Shown here piece by piece: positions 9,605 to 17,420 of a stretch of DNA of 64,000 nucleotides. The notes beneath the pieces are model-generated. The model searched no databases and was not told the DNA's origin. It saw only the letters and a list, made by a program, of their open reading frames with translations. Positions within the stretch are counted from its first letter, which is position 1; each line of letters begins with the position of its first letter. A program made the position numbers and the translations under genes. This stretch comes from Algoriphagus aquimarinus (lineage in GTDB: Bacteria; Bacteroidota; Bacteroidia; Cytophagales; Cyclobacteriaceae), in assembly GCF_900112005.1 (NCBI RefSeq), contig NZ_FOKK01000011.1, forward strand, positions 102,637 to 166,636. The letters are read 5' to 3'.

Positions 9605-9627
9605 TATTGTTTCACAAAGAAACAATA
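9605..9627. promoter_or_regulatory. Palindromic operator candidate upstream of carboxylesterase
   Basis: The arms tattgtttc and gaaacaata (9 bp each) are separated by 5 nt. The site lies 10 bp before the esterase ATG and 57 bp upstream of the NUDIX regulator ATG. Its position between a regulator and a divergent enzyme gene suggests an operator bound by the regulator. This is inferred from position and symmetry only. Confidence 0.5.
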
Positions 9628-9637
9628 ATTCCTGCTC

Positions 9638-11281
9638 ATGAAACCTATCTCAAAACTAGTCAGTTTTTTTTCTATGGTTCTTCTTTTTGGAATCTCTACC
9701 TCCCTGGTTGCCCAAAACAAAAACTCATTTGAAGTGCAAACTAAAGTCAAAAATGGAATAATCGCCGGATCATATGATACCAAAACTAGCATACAAAAGT
9801 ATTTTGGAATTCCATTTGCAAAGCCACCAGTAGGCGAGCTTCGCTGGAAAGCACCACAGCCATTGGACAATTGGACTGGAGTAAAAGAAACCAATAAATT
9901 CGCACCTAGAGCTGTTCAAGCTCCTGTTTTTGGAGATATGGATTTCAAGTCAGACGGCATCAGTGAAGATTGTCTTTACCTCAACGTATGGACACCTGCC
10001 GATCGGAATACTAAAGACTTACCTGTCTTAGTCTATTTCTACGGAGGTGGATTTGTAGCAGGTGATGGATCAGAACCACGCTACAATGGTGAGGCCATGG
10101 CTCAAAAAGGAATTGTGGTAGTCACTGTCAATTATAGATTAGCCGTATTTGGATTCCTAGCTCATCCAGGCTTAAGTGCTGAAGCTCCTTACAAAGCATC
10201 CGGAAATTATGGTTTGATGGATCAGCTGGCATCTTTACAATGGGTGAAGGAAAACATATCGGCGTTCGGTGGAGATCCTAAGAAAGTTACTATTGCGGGT
10301 GAATCTGCAGGTTCGATCTCTGTGAGTTATCAAATGGCATCTCCCCTAGCCAAGGATCTAATCGCCGGGGCAATAGGTGAAAGCGGAGCTGGCATTAACC
10401 CAACTTTGGCTCCAACTCCCCTAGCAGAAGCAGAAAAGATTGGAGCTGACTTCGCAGCAAAAGCTGGATTTAATAGTATTCAGGAACTGAGAGCACTTTC
10501 GACCAAAGACGTCTATGACATCTACAATGAGTCCAAGCGCTTTGGATTTCCTGTTGTTCTAGATGGCTATTTCCTTCCAAAAACTCTTCCTGAGATCTTC
10601 GAAGCTAAGGAACAGGCAATGGTTCCACTCCTTGCCGGTTGGAATTCGGCAGAGATCCCAGGTTCGGCTTTTATGCAGGGTCAACCCTACACTGTGGATG
10701 CCTTCATCGCAAAAGTAAAAGAAACCTATCCTAAAGATTATGAGGAAGTTTTGAGCCTGCATCCTCATGCTGATGCAAAAGAAGTGGAGAGGTCAGCCAC
10801 CGACTTGGCGGCCGATAGATTCATCGCCTATTCTACTTGGAAGTGGTTGGATCTGCACGCTAAAAACTCTGATCAGCCAGTTTACAGGTATTTATACAGC
10901 AAGCTTCGTCCTCCATTGAGAGATGCAAATTTGACTGCTGGTCTAGCTGGTGGCACTATAGAAGGTGGACCTAAAGCACCTGAGGCTATTGGCGCTCCAC
11001 ATGCCTGTGAAATTGAATATGCTATGGGAAATCTTCCCCTGGTAGATGTCTTTGCATGGACAGCTGATGACTATACTGTATCTAAAACCTTCATGAATTA
11101 CTTTGCCAACTTCATCAAAACAGGAAACCCTAATGGAGATGGGCAGGCAGAATGGAGCCCAATGAAGGGTACGGACTCTGCACCTCCGGTGATGGTGATC
11201 GACACCAAAAGCAAACTTGTAAAGGCTAGCGATGATGCGAGATACAACTTTCATGATAAGTCATACGGAAACAAAAAATAA
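9638..11281 (+). CDS. Secreted type-B carboxylesterase
   Basis: The 547-residue alpha/beta hydrolase has an N-terminal signal peptide (hydrophobic to about residue 25, SLVAQ). Family motifs are GIPFAKPPVGELRW near residue 55, EDCLYLNVWTP, the oxyanion-loop YFYGGGF and the nucleophile elbow GESAGS (Ser about residue 228). An acidic and a His residue (GAPHACEIEYAMG) complete the Ser-His-Glu triad. It hydrolyses carboxylic esters, probably in the periplasm or outside the cell; the natural substrate is not deducible. It is divergently paired with the NUDIX-type regulator and ends before a terminator shared with the convergent menB gene. Confidence 0.92.
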   Translation: MKPISKLVSFFSMVLLFGISTSLVAQNKNSFEVQTKVKNGIIAGSYDTKTSIQKYFGIPFAKPPVGELRWKAPQPLDNWTGVKETNKFAPRAVQAPVFGDMDFKSDGISEDCLYLNVWTPADRNTKDLPVLVYFYGGGFVAGDGSEPRYNGEAMAQKGIVVVTVNYRLAVFGFLAHPGLSAEAPYKASGNYGLMDQLASLQWVKENISAFGGDPKKVTIAGESAGSISVSYQMASPLAKDLIAGAIGESGAGINPTLAPTPLAEAEKIGADFAAKAGFNSIQELRALSTKDVYDIYNESKRFGFPVVLDGYFLPKTLPEIFEAKEQAMVPLLAGWNSAEIPGSAFMQGQPYTVDAFIAKVKETYPKDYEEVLSLHPHADAKEVERSATDLAADRFIAYSTWKWLDLHAKNSDQPVYRYLYSKLRPPLRDANLTAGLAGGTIEGGPKAPEAIGAPHACEIEYAMGNLPLVDVFAWTADDYTVSKTFMNYFANFIKTGNPNGDGQAEWSPMKGTDSAPPVMVIDTKSKLVKASDDARYNFHDKSYGNKK

Positions 11282-11290
11282 GTATATGTA

Positions 11291-11426
11291 AATCCGCAAT
11301 CGCACCAGTAAAGGCCTAAAAGCGACTTCTAATATGGTAAAAGTTGGTATTTAGGCCACTTCGGTCATCGGTCTTCCGTCCTGTAAAGCAAAGAAACTAT
11401 CGCTACTGGCATCATTGCGGATAATC
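11291..11426 (-). repeat. TIR-flanked miniature element, copy 1 (inverted orientation)
   Basis: The ends aatccgcaatcgcaccag and ctggcatcattgcggat are inverted repeats of each other (ATCCGCAATnnnnCCAG). The interior carries ggcctaaa, ggccacttcggtcatcggtcttc and related words found in the copies at 20170, 24920 and 27777, here reverse-complemented. About 140 bp and non-coding, so a MITE- or REP-like non-autonomous element. Confidence 0.65.
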
Positions 11427-11460
11427 ATAAATAAGTAAATCAATCAACCAAATACAACTA

Positions 11461-11489
11461 AAAGAGAGGCTCATGGCCTCTCTTTTTTT
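11461..11489 (+). terminator. Rho-independent terminator between esterase and menB
   Basis: The stem aagagaggc / gcctctctt with a small loop is followed by a run of seven T residues. It sits between the convergent esterase and menB stops and, because A residues precede the stem, could act in both directions. Confidence 0.8.
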
Positions 11490-11530
11490 ATTGTGCTTCT
11501 TAATACTAATGCCCTACGACTAACATCTCC

Positions 11531-12364
11531 TTAAGGTATCCACTTATTTGCCCCGAAGTTCGGCTTACGCTTCTCCAAGAAGGCATTTCTTCCTTCTATA
11601 GCTTCATCCGTTCCATAAGCCAATCGAGTAGCTTCCCCAGCAAAAACCTGCTGACCTACCATTCCGTCATCTGTCAGGTTCATCGCAAACTTCAGCATTT
11701 TGATGGAAGTTGGGGACTTGGCTAATATCTCCTGAGCCCATTCATAGGCGGTAGATTCAAGTTCAGCATGAGGAATCACAGCATTCACCATCCCCATCTC
11801 ATATGCTTCCTGAGCGGAATAGTTTCTTCCCAAAAAGAAGATCTCTCGTGCTTTCTTTTGCCCTACCATTTTCGCTAGATAAGCAGAACCATAACCACCA
11901 TCAAAGCTGGTCACATCCGCATCCGTTTGCTTGAAGATCGCATGCTCCTTGCTTGCCAGAGTCAGATCACTTACCACATGTAGGCTATGCCCTCCTCCCA
12001 CAGCCCAACCTGGGACCACTGCGATCACCACCTTTGGCATAAATCGGATCAAACGCTGTACTTCCAGAATATTCAATCGGTGATAACCATCTTCGCCCAC
12101 ATAGCCTTGCTTGCCGCGTGCTTTTTGATCGCCACCTGAGCAAAATGCCCAACCACCGTCTTTAGAGGAAGGTCCTTCCCCACTCAAAAGCACCACGCCA
12201 ATTGACGTATCTTCCTGCGCATCGTAGAAAGCATCATATAATTCCGCTGTAGTTTTCGGGCGGAACGCATTTCTTATTTCTGGGCGATTGAAAGCGATTC
12301 TTGCTACTCCGTCGCATTTTTTATAGGTGATATCCTCGTATTCTTTTGCTGTGATCCAGTTCAT
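11531..12364 (-). CDS. menB: 1,4-dihydroxy-2-naphthoyl-CoA synthase (MenB)
   Basis: A crotonase-fold enzyme that closes the second ring of the menaquinone head group from o-succinylbenzoyl-CoA. Starting at the ATG at 12364 gives 277 residues (NWITAKEYEDITY...), the normal MenB length; the frame extends upstream but that part is not family-like. Motifs: NRPEIRNAFRP, the long insertion CSGGDQKARGKQGYVG, the oxyanion segment VPGWAVGGGHSLHVVSDLTLA, and TSFDGGYGSAYLAKMVGQKKAREI. It is divergent from menE with about 110 bp between starts, so the two share a promoter region. Respiratory menaquinone synthesis is expected for this group. Confidence 0.95.
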   Translation of the reverse strand: MNWITAKEYEDITYKKCDGVARIAFNRPEIRNAFRPKTTAELYDAFYDAQEDTSIGVVLLSGEGPSSKDGGWAFCSGGDQKARGKQGYVGEDGYHRLNILEVQRLIRFMPKVVIAVVPGWAVGGGHSLHVVSDLTLASKEHAIFKQTDADVTSFDGGYGSAYLAKMVGQKKAREIFFLGRNYSAQEAYEMGMVNAVIPHAELESTAYEWAQEILAKSPTSIKMLKFAMNLTDDGMVGQQVFAGEATRLAYGTDEAIEGRNAFLEKRKPNFGANKWIP

Positions 12365-12474
12365 AACTTCCGATTTGGTTAAAAATCTAATTCTTTTGCA
12401 AGATAACAGGCTTCCCTGAATTTTGAAGTCAGGATTATTACCTTCGGGAAAGCCATTATACAGCATAGCGCAAA

Positions 12475-13539
12475 ATGTTTCAACTTACTTTCGGCAAACA
12501 CATATTTCAGACAAAAGAAGACTTTGAGCTTGATAGCCCGGGCTTTCCTGACTATGCGAGCGCTGCCATTCTATTCTGTAAGGATTGGCATTCAGGTAAG
12601 GAAAGCTTTGTGCAACAGACTTCTGGCTCTACTGGAACACCCAAGAAAATTGAGATTTCCAGAGCACAGATGATTGCCAGTGCCAAAGCAACTCAGACGT
12701 TTTTCCAAACCGACAAAGAAACCAGTTTACTTTGCTGTCTAGATCCAAGCTATATCGCCGGAAAAATGATGCTGGTTCGGGCACTCGTTTGGCAGAGTAC
12801 GATTCAACTGATAGAGCCTACGTCAAATCCTCTCCTAGATCTCAATGTTATTCCCGACTTTGTAGCCATGGTGCCACTACAAGTAGAAGCTTGTTTACAG
12901 GATAAAGCGACTGCACAGAAACTTCAAAAAGTCAAGCAACTAATTATAGGTGGAGCCCCTATTAGTTCTGGTTTGAAAAATCAGCTTATCGCCACCGGCA
13001 TCCAAGCTTACCAGACTTATGGCATGACTGAGACCGTTTCCCATATCGCCTTGGCTAAAATCCAACCTGGAGAATCAACCTACAAAATGCTTCCTGGAGT
13101 TGAATTTGGTGTGGACAGAAGAAAAGCACTTTGGGTAAAATCAGCTGCAAGTAATAATGAGGTGGTGCAGACAAATGATTTGGTTGAATTTATTGAACAA
13201 GATTCCTTTCGCTGGTTAGGACGAGCAGACTTTGTGATTAATTCCGGAGGAGTAAAGCTCCACCCAGAACTATTGGAAGCAAGGGCAGAGCAGCTTATTC
13301 ATACTTTTTACCCTAACTCAGCATTTTTCTTTTTTGGTATGAAAGATGAGAAACTAGGAGAGAAACTATGCTTGGTGATAGAACATCAGGATTCATTAAT
13401 AAATGAGAATCAGCTTCTAGCAAAGCTAAAATTGGAAATGGAAAAATATGAAGTACCTAAAAACATTTTCGTAATCCCAGAGTTCACTAGGACAAGCAAT
13501 GGAAAAGTAAACAGACCTAAAACCGTAGAAAAGCTATGA
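12475..13539 (+). CDS. menE: o-Succinylbenzoate-CoA ligase (MenE), short form
   Basis: This 354-residue AMP-forming acyl-CoA synthetase carries the P-loop-like motif QQTSGSTGTPKKIEIS (about residue 48), the A5-type YQTYGMTETVSHIA, and a hinge/C-terminal lysine region ending TRTSNGKVNRPK. It is shorter than E. coli-type MenE (about 450 aa), as is usual in Bacteroidetes. It activates o-succinylbenzoate as the CoA thioester, the step before MenB, which is encoded divergently next door. The stop overlaps the start of the DUF2141 gene (ATGA). Confidence 0.92.
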   Translation: MFQLTFGKHIFQTKEDFELDSPGFPDYASAAILFCKDWHSGKESFVQQTSGSTGTPKKIEISRAQMIASAKATQTFFQTDKETSLLCCLDPSYIAGKMMLVRALVWQSTIQLIEPTSNPLLDLNVIPDFVAMVPLQVEACLQDKATAQKLQKVKQLIIGGAPISSGLKNQLIATGIQAYQTYGMTETVSHIALAKIQPGESTYKMLPGVEFGVDRRKALWVKSAASNNEVVQTNDLVEFIEQDSFRWLGRADFVINSGGVKLHPELLEARAEQLIHTFYPNSAFFFFGMKDEKLGEKLCLVIEHQDSLINENQLLAKLKLEMEKYEVPKNIFVIPEFTRTSNGKVNRPKTVEKL

Positions 13540-13964
13540 GACTGGCATTCTTAAGCCTTATATTTTTTATAAACATCTCCCAAGTTCAAACTAATTTGGG
13601 AACTATAGAGATGGTGATTTCAGAAACTTCTACCGATAATGGCGTGATTCAGATTCTGATTTTTGATGAGGATAAGGGCTGGCCAGAATCACTTGATGAT
13701 GCATGGAAGATGGTAACTATTCCAGTGAAAAACGGAATAGCAAAGAAGTCTATCCTGGATGTGCCAGCTGGAAATTATGCGATAACGGTTTTTCACGATC
13801 AGGATGAGGATGGGCAAATCAGGAAAAACAAGATAGGATATCCGCTAGATGGCTTTGGCTTTTCCAACAATCCAAGCCTAATTTTTGGCGTTCCTTCCTT
13901 TGCAAAGTGCAGCAAAAAAGTCAATCCAGGTAGAACGACAGTTTTCGAAATTAGCCTACGCTAA
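13536..13964 (+). CDS. DUF2141 secreted protein
   Basis: The 142-residue protein has a short N-terminal hydrophobic segment (signal peptide). It shows the DUF2141 pattern: a beta strand ending QILIFDEDKGWP, then VPAGNYAITVFHDQDEDGQI, IGYPLDGFGFSNNP and VPSFAKC. Its ATG overlaps the menE stop by four bases, implying translational coupling, although no functional link to quinone synthesis is known. Probably a periplasmic beta-sandwich. Confidence 0.85.
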   Translation: MRLAFLSLIFFINISQVQTNLGTIEMVISETSTDNGVIQILIFDEDKGWPESLDDAWKMVTIPVKNGIAKKSILDVPAGNYAITVFHDQDEDGQIRKNKIGYPLDGFGFSNNPSLIFGVPSFAKCSKKVNPGRTTVFEISLR

Positions 13965-13998
13965 GAAATTTTGAGGTAAAAGACCTACTTTTGCAGCA

Positions 13999-14760
13999 AT
14001 GAAAAAGAGTAACGACCACACAAGCGGAATCGTAATTGAATTCGACTCAGGAATTATCCCAGCTCCTTATAGCCATGTATATAGACTAGCGCTTGACTGG
14101 AGCGGCTCTGAGCTGAACGCAGAATTGGAACTGCATTATACGGATAGAGAGGATTTGACCATTGACGAAATCGTCGATGAAGGATTCACGGCAAAGGATG
14201 ATTTCAGCTATAAAGGAACACTTGACTACGTTTGGAAAAAGGTAGTATCCATAGAATTTGAGAAAACTAAATGGAGCGGTAGGCACTTAGACGAGGGCGG
14301 ACTGACACTTGCAGCTTTGGAAGATGGTAAAACTGGCACTGCTAAAGCTCCTACAGATCAAGAAGCTTGGCAAATGCTGGCTCAAGATGTGATTCAAGCG
14401 ATCTATGAGACTTCGAAGAAAGAAGCTCCACTTACTGTGAATTACCGTCAGGTAACAAATGAAGAAAGCTTAGACTGCTCTATTACCATGAATTTCTCAA
14501 ACCGTGAGGCTATATTAGTTTCCAAAGGAAATTCTAGAATTATCAATTGGGAATATGCAGTTCAGCTGATGAAATTGGTGTTCTCACCAGACTATAATTA
14601 TGATATTGCTAAAGAATCGGCAGGCATCAAACGTGGTTCTTTTATAGAATGCGGAGATGGCTACTGGCATGAGCTCGGCAAGGGAGTAATCAACACTGAC
14701 AATTCCTTTGACGCAGTTGGAAAGATAAAAGAGGGGTTTGAAAATCTTTTAGAAGAATAA
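13999..14760 (+). CDS. Conserved hypothetical protein
   Basis: A 253-residue soluble protein without signal peptide or membrane segment; I do not recognise the family. It opens with SGIVIEFDSGIIPAPYSHVYRL, contains a central conserved-looking ALDWSGSELNAELELHY and ends with an acidic tail ENLLEE. It is rich in alternating strands and acidic residues (low pI). It is 34 bp downstream of the DUF2141 gene on the same strand and ends before a strong terminator, so it may close the menE operon. Confidence 0.7.
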   Translation: MKKSNDHTSGIVIEFDSGIIPAPYSHVYRLALDWSGSELNAELELHYTDREDLTIDEIVDEGFTAKDDFSYKGTLDYVWKKVVSIEFEKTKWSGRHLDEGGLTLAALEDGKTGTAKAPTDQEAWQMLAQDVIQAIYETSKKEAPLTVNYRQVTNEESLDCSITMNFSNREAILVSKGNSRIINWEYAVQLMKLVFSPDYNYDIAKESAGIKRGSFIECGDGYWHELGKGVINTDNSFDAVGKIKEGFENLLEE

Positions 14761-14786
14761 AAATAACCCATTGCATTGCAATTAAG

Positions 14787-14830
14787 AACCTGATTCGCTT
14801 AACTTTAACTAGCTAGAATCAGGTTTTTTT
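14787..14830 (+). terminator. Terminator abutting the TIR gene start codon
   Basis: The 10-bp stem aacctgattc / gaatcaggtt (14787-14796, 14816-14825) has a 19-nt loop and is followed by T residues that run directly into the TIR gene ATG at 14831. It ends the upstream transcript and leaves the TIR mRNA either leaderless or starting inside the hairpin. Confidence 0.75.
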
Positions 14831-15895
14831 ATGGAAAAGAATAAAATTTTTCTCAGTCACAGGCATTCGGACACTCAAAGTGATTGTCATAGAATACGAG
14901 AAACATTAGAAGAGGAATTCGGGGAAGACGCTGTTTTCCTGGATATAGAAAACCTTGAACCCGGTATTCGTTTTGCCGATGCAATTGATAAAGCGCTAAA
15001 GGAAAGCAAAGTCGTTTTAGTAGCCATAGGACCTGATTGGTTTGGAGATCCAGATGAAGATGGAATTACCCGGCTTTTCAAGGAAAAAGACTGGGTTAGA
15101 AGAGAAGTTAGCGCAGCCTTGGCCAAGCCTGACACACGAGTGATTCCATTGTTACTCAAAGGAGCAACTAGACCCACGGCTGATCAATTACCCGCAGAAC
15201 TTAAAGAACTTGCAGACCTTCAAACTTTTGAAATCTCTATTACTCGGTGGAAGTATGATTTGGGAGTATTGGTAGAGGCTCTGGCCAAGCTGATTCCAAG
15301 AAAAAAGAAACCCGTCAACCCTAATCCTTACAGACCTAATCCAGTTGCCAAACCTAAAAGCTGGTGGGCAAAAAATTACATCTGGGTCCTCCTAGTATTG
15401 ATAGTCATAATTATTATAAGCTTGATTCCTGATGAGGAAACCTACTATGATGAAAACTATGATGATGGTGGTGTACAGGTGGAGAATGAGCTTAGCCAAG
15501 CAGACATTAATCAACTAAGAGAAGAGAACCCTACTGGCAACGAGATTTTTGAGAGTCTTCAACTTAATGATGAAGATGCTCCTCCTCCAGTGGAACAAGC
15601 TGTTTTTGATTATTCAGGCAAATGGTGGGTATGGCAAGATGGGGTAAGAATGGGCTATATTCTAATCAAACAGAATGGTTACTTTTTCACCTTTGACTAT
15701 TACTATTTTGATCAGAAAACAGGTGAAGGCACGGGAGAATTCGATGGGACCTATCTTTACACAACCCAATTTAGAATGTATGGAGACTCTAATAACTACG
15801 GATTTTCATTTGGATCTAATGACGGCGGAGTAAACTGGTTTGGCCAGACATTCAATAACGGTTCGCCAGCAAATGCAGAGTTGAGAAAAAATTAA
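14831..15895 (+). CDS. Membrane-anchored TIR-domain protein
   Basis: The 354-residue protein starts with a bacterial TIR domain (residues about 4-155): KIFLSHRHSD, VFLDIENLEPGIRFADAI and KVVLVAIGPDW, and a conserved Glu in DWVRREVSAAL at the usual NADase catalytic position. A proline-rich linker leads to one transmembrane helix (about 180-200, VLLVLIVIIIISL), an acidic segment (EETYYDENYDDGG), and a C-terminal beta-rich domain of about 100 residues (KWWVWQDGVRMGYILIKQNG). TIR enzymes often cleave NAD in immunity, but no defence partner is visible here. The outward C-terminal domain could be a sensor. It converges with the XRE/S24 gene, overlapping by 4 bp. Confidence 0.85.
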   Translation: MEKNKIFLSHRHSDTQSDCHRIRETLEEEFGEDAVFLDIENLEPGIRFADAIDKALKESKVVLVAIGPDWFGDPDEDGITRLFKEKDWVRREVSAALAKPDTRVIPLLLKGATRPTADQLPAELKELADLQTFEISITRWKYDLGVLVEALAKLIPRKKKPVNPNPYRPNPVAKPKSWWAKNYIWVLLVLIVIIIISLIPDEETYYDENYDDGGVQVENELSQADINQLREENPTGNEIFESLQLNDEDAPPPVEQAVFDYSGKWWVWQDGVRMGYILIKQNGYFFTFDYYYFDQKTGEGTGEFDGTYLYTTQFRMYGDSNNYGFSFGSNDGGVNWFGQTFNNGSPANAELRKN

Positions 15896-16665
15896 CCCTT
15901 CAAAGTCCTTAGATCTGCCCGAATATCAGAGATCATTTCTCCAAGATCTTCCATGGTCAAGGGCTTTTTCTTATCGCCGGGATTTGGGAAATCTGTGCTG
16001 ATAAAAGCTTTGGCCTCCCAAACCTCCACAACTTCCTCTCCCTTTACCTCATAGGGCTTGTATTGCTCATTATCAGAAACCAGAAAAAGCTTACCATTGT
16101 CACTCAGGTAGTTGAATACTCTTTTATAGACAACACCTTCGGAATCAGTCACGAGCACGTAGGTTTTGCCGCTTTTGATGTCTTTTAATTGGTCCACATA
16201 GGCTCCGATCACAATCGTACCTGAGGTAAGTGGAAGCATGGAATCTCCAGCCAACTCGAAGGCTCGGTAGGTAGCCTGCTTGGATAAGGTAGGGATTTGA
16301 AACTGAGGCAGGCTTTCCATGTATTCCGTATCTGCATAGCCATTCAGGTATCCTGCTGAGGCCTTATGTCCTACTAGGGTGATATTCTCTTTCTCATCCG
16401 CGTCGCAGGCAATCGTGAGAATACTGACACCTCTTTTCTGTATGGCTTTTCTACCTAGGTTCTCGATATCATGATTCAGAAGTTCCTCCAACCCTATTTC
16501 TAACACATCAGAAATCTTCCCTAGTGTCAAAAGCTTAGGTTCGGATCTACCATCTTCATAGGCAGAAATCATCGTGCGTTGCACATTCAGCTGATCCGCC
16601 AGTTCATTTTGGGTAATTCCTTTTTGCTTGCGCAAAAACCGAAGGTTGGAAGCAAGGTATTTCAT
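15892..16665 (-). CDS. XRE-family repressor with S24 (LexA-type) self-cleaving domain
   Basis: Residues 5-60 form a Cro/C1-type helix-turn-helix (KGITQNELADQLNVQRTMISAYEDG). The C-terminal half is an S24 peptidase fold with an Ala-Gly scissile site candidate (HKASAGYLNGYAD), nucleophile GDSMLPL and general-base Lys in GVVYKRVF. At 257 residues it matches phage-type C1 repressors and the Bacteroidetes LexA-like regulators. It would be inactivated by autocleavage after DNA damage or a similar signal. It overlaps the upstream 85-aa gene by ATGA, so the two are one unit. No prophage genes surround it. Confidence 0.88.
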   Translation of the reverse strand: MKYLASNLRFLRKQKGITQNELADQLNVQRTMISAYEDGRSEPKLLTLGKISDVLEIGLEELLNHDIENLGRKAIQKRGVSILTIACDADEKENITLVGHKASAGYLNGYADTEYMESLPQFQIPTLSKQATYRAFELAGDSMLPLTSGTIVIGAYVDQLKDIKSGKTYVLVTDSEGVVYKRVFNYLSDNGKLFLVSDNEQYKPYEVKGEEVVEVWEAKAFISTDFPNPGDKKKPLTMEDLGEMISDIRADLRTLKG

Positions 16666-16919
16666 GCGGAATACAGGTAAAAGTTATGATCCTCGGGAGT
16701 AGCAGGGATAGGAAAAAATGGATTCATGTTCAATGAAGCACTTCTTCTTCTCTCCATTCGTTGTTTTATCTCGTCAATGATTTCTCCAACCGGCTTTGGG
16801 CCATTTACGAGTAAGTAACCGTACTGTGGTTTTGCCTCATCTTCGATGAAAAATTTCACTTGGCAATTACCTGATGCCAAGGTTTTTGTAGTGATGCTGA
16901 TCTTTTCTTGATTTTCCAT
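16662..16919 (-). CDS. Small protein coupled to the S24 repressor
   Basis: From the ATG at 16919 (ENQEKISITTKTL...) the product is 85 residues; an alternative ATG is at 16937. I do not recognise the family. The C-terminus is Pro- and aromatic-rich (FFPIPATPEDHNFYLYSA). The stop overlaps the repressor ATG by four bases, so it is translationally coupled and could be a regulator or antagonist of it. Confidence 0.6.
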   Translation of the reverse strand: MENQEKISITTKTLASGNCQVKFFIEDEAKPQYGYLLVNGPKPVGEIIDEIKQRMERRRSASLNMNPFFPIPATPEDHNFYLYSA

Positions 16920-17049
16920 AACTGATTCTTTTAACATCAGCTAAGATAGAAATGTTGTTTTTATAAACATATCAATGTTCTAAAAATTAACATTATTTTA
17001 TGACGCTTACTGTCAAAGAGTAGTATTTGGAGAAGGAAATAGGTTTTGG

Positions 17050-17260
17050 GAAACGGGAGACAGGAGACGGGAGACGGGAGACGGGAGACAGAAGATGGAA
17101 GACGGGAGACGGGAGGCGGAAGATAGCTGCCCGTTTGCAGGCGGGGAAGACCGGAGACTGAAGTGGCCTAAATCTTAGTATTTACCAAAGTCTCTAGTGC
17201 TTAAGTCCCGCTACGGGCAGACCTGTTACTATAGAGAAACAGATAGACAAATGGCCTATG
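17050..17260 (+). repeat. GAGACGG tandem array plus right half of the TIR-flanked element
   Basis: From 17050 to about 17127, units of gagacgg (with gagacag and gaagatg variants) are repeated head-to-tail. They are followed by ggccggaaga-like sequence, gtggcctaaatc, ttaccaaagtct and an end resembling gttactatagagaaacagata. That order matches the right half of the elements at 20170 and 27777, so the array looks like an expansion inside one copy. The rest of the 483-bp spacer to 17420 shows no gene. Confidence 0.6.
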
Positions 17261-17420
17261 TACTACTCAGTACAGCATATGACCGCTTAGCCAATTATTG
17301 CTCCTTTTCCTGCCTAGAACTTCCTTCCTTTGATGTAAGGTTCACTTCGACCCTGCCACCAAATTTCTCCCTATAAATGAGAGAAGCGCTTTTTACAGAA
17401 GCTCCCAACTAGCCTACACA

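Noticed and set aside
13536..13964. Role of the DUF2141 protein in menaquinone synthesis
   Set aside because: Only the ATGA overlap with menE supports it; the protein is exported and the pathway is cytosolic.
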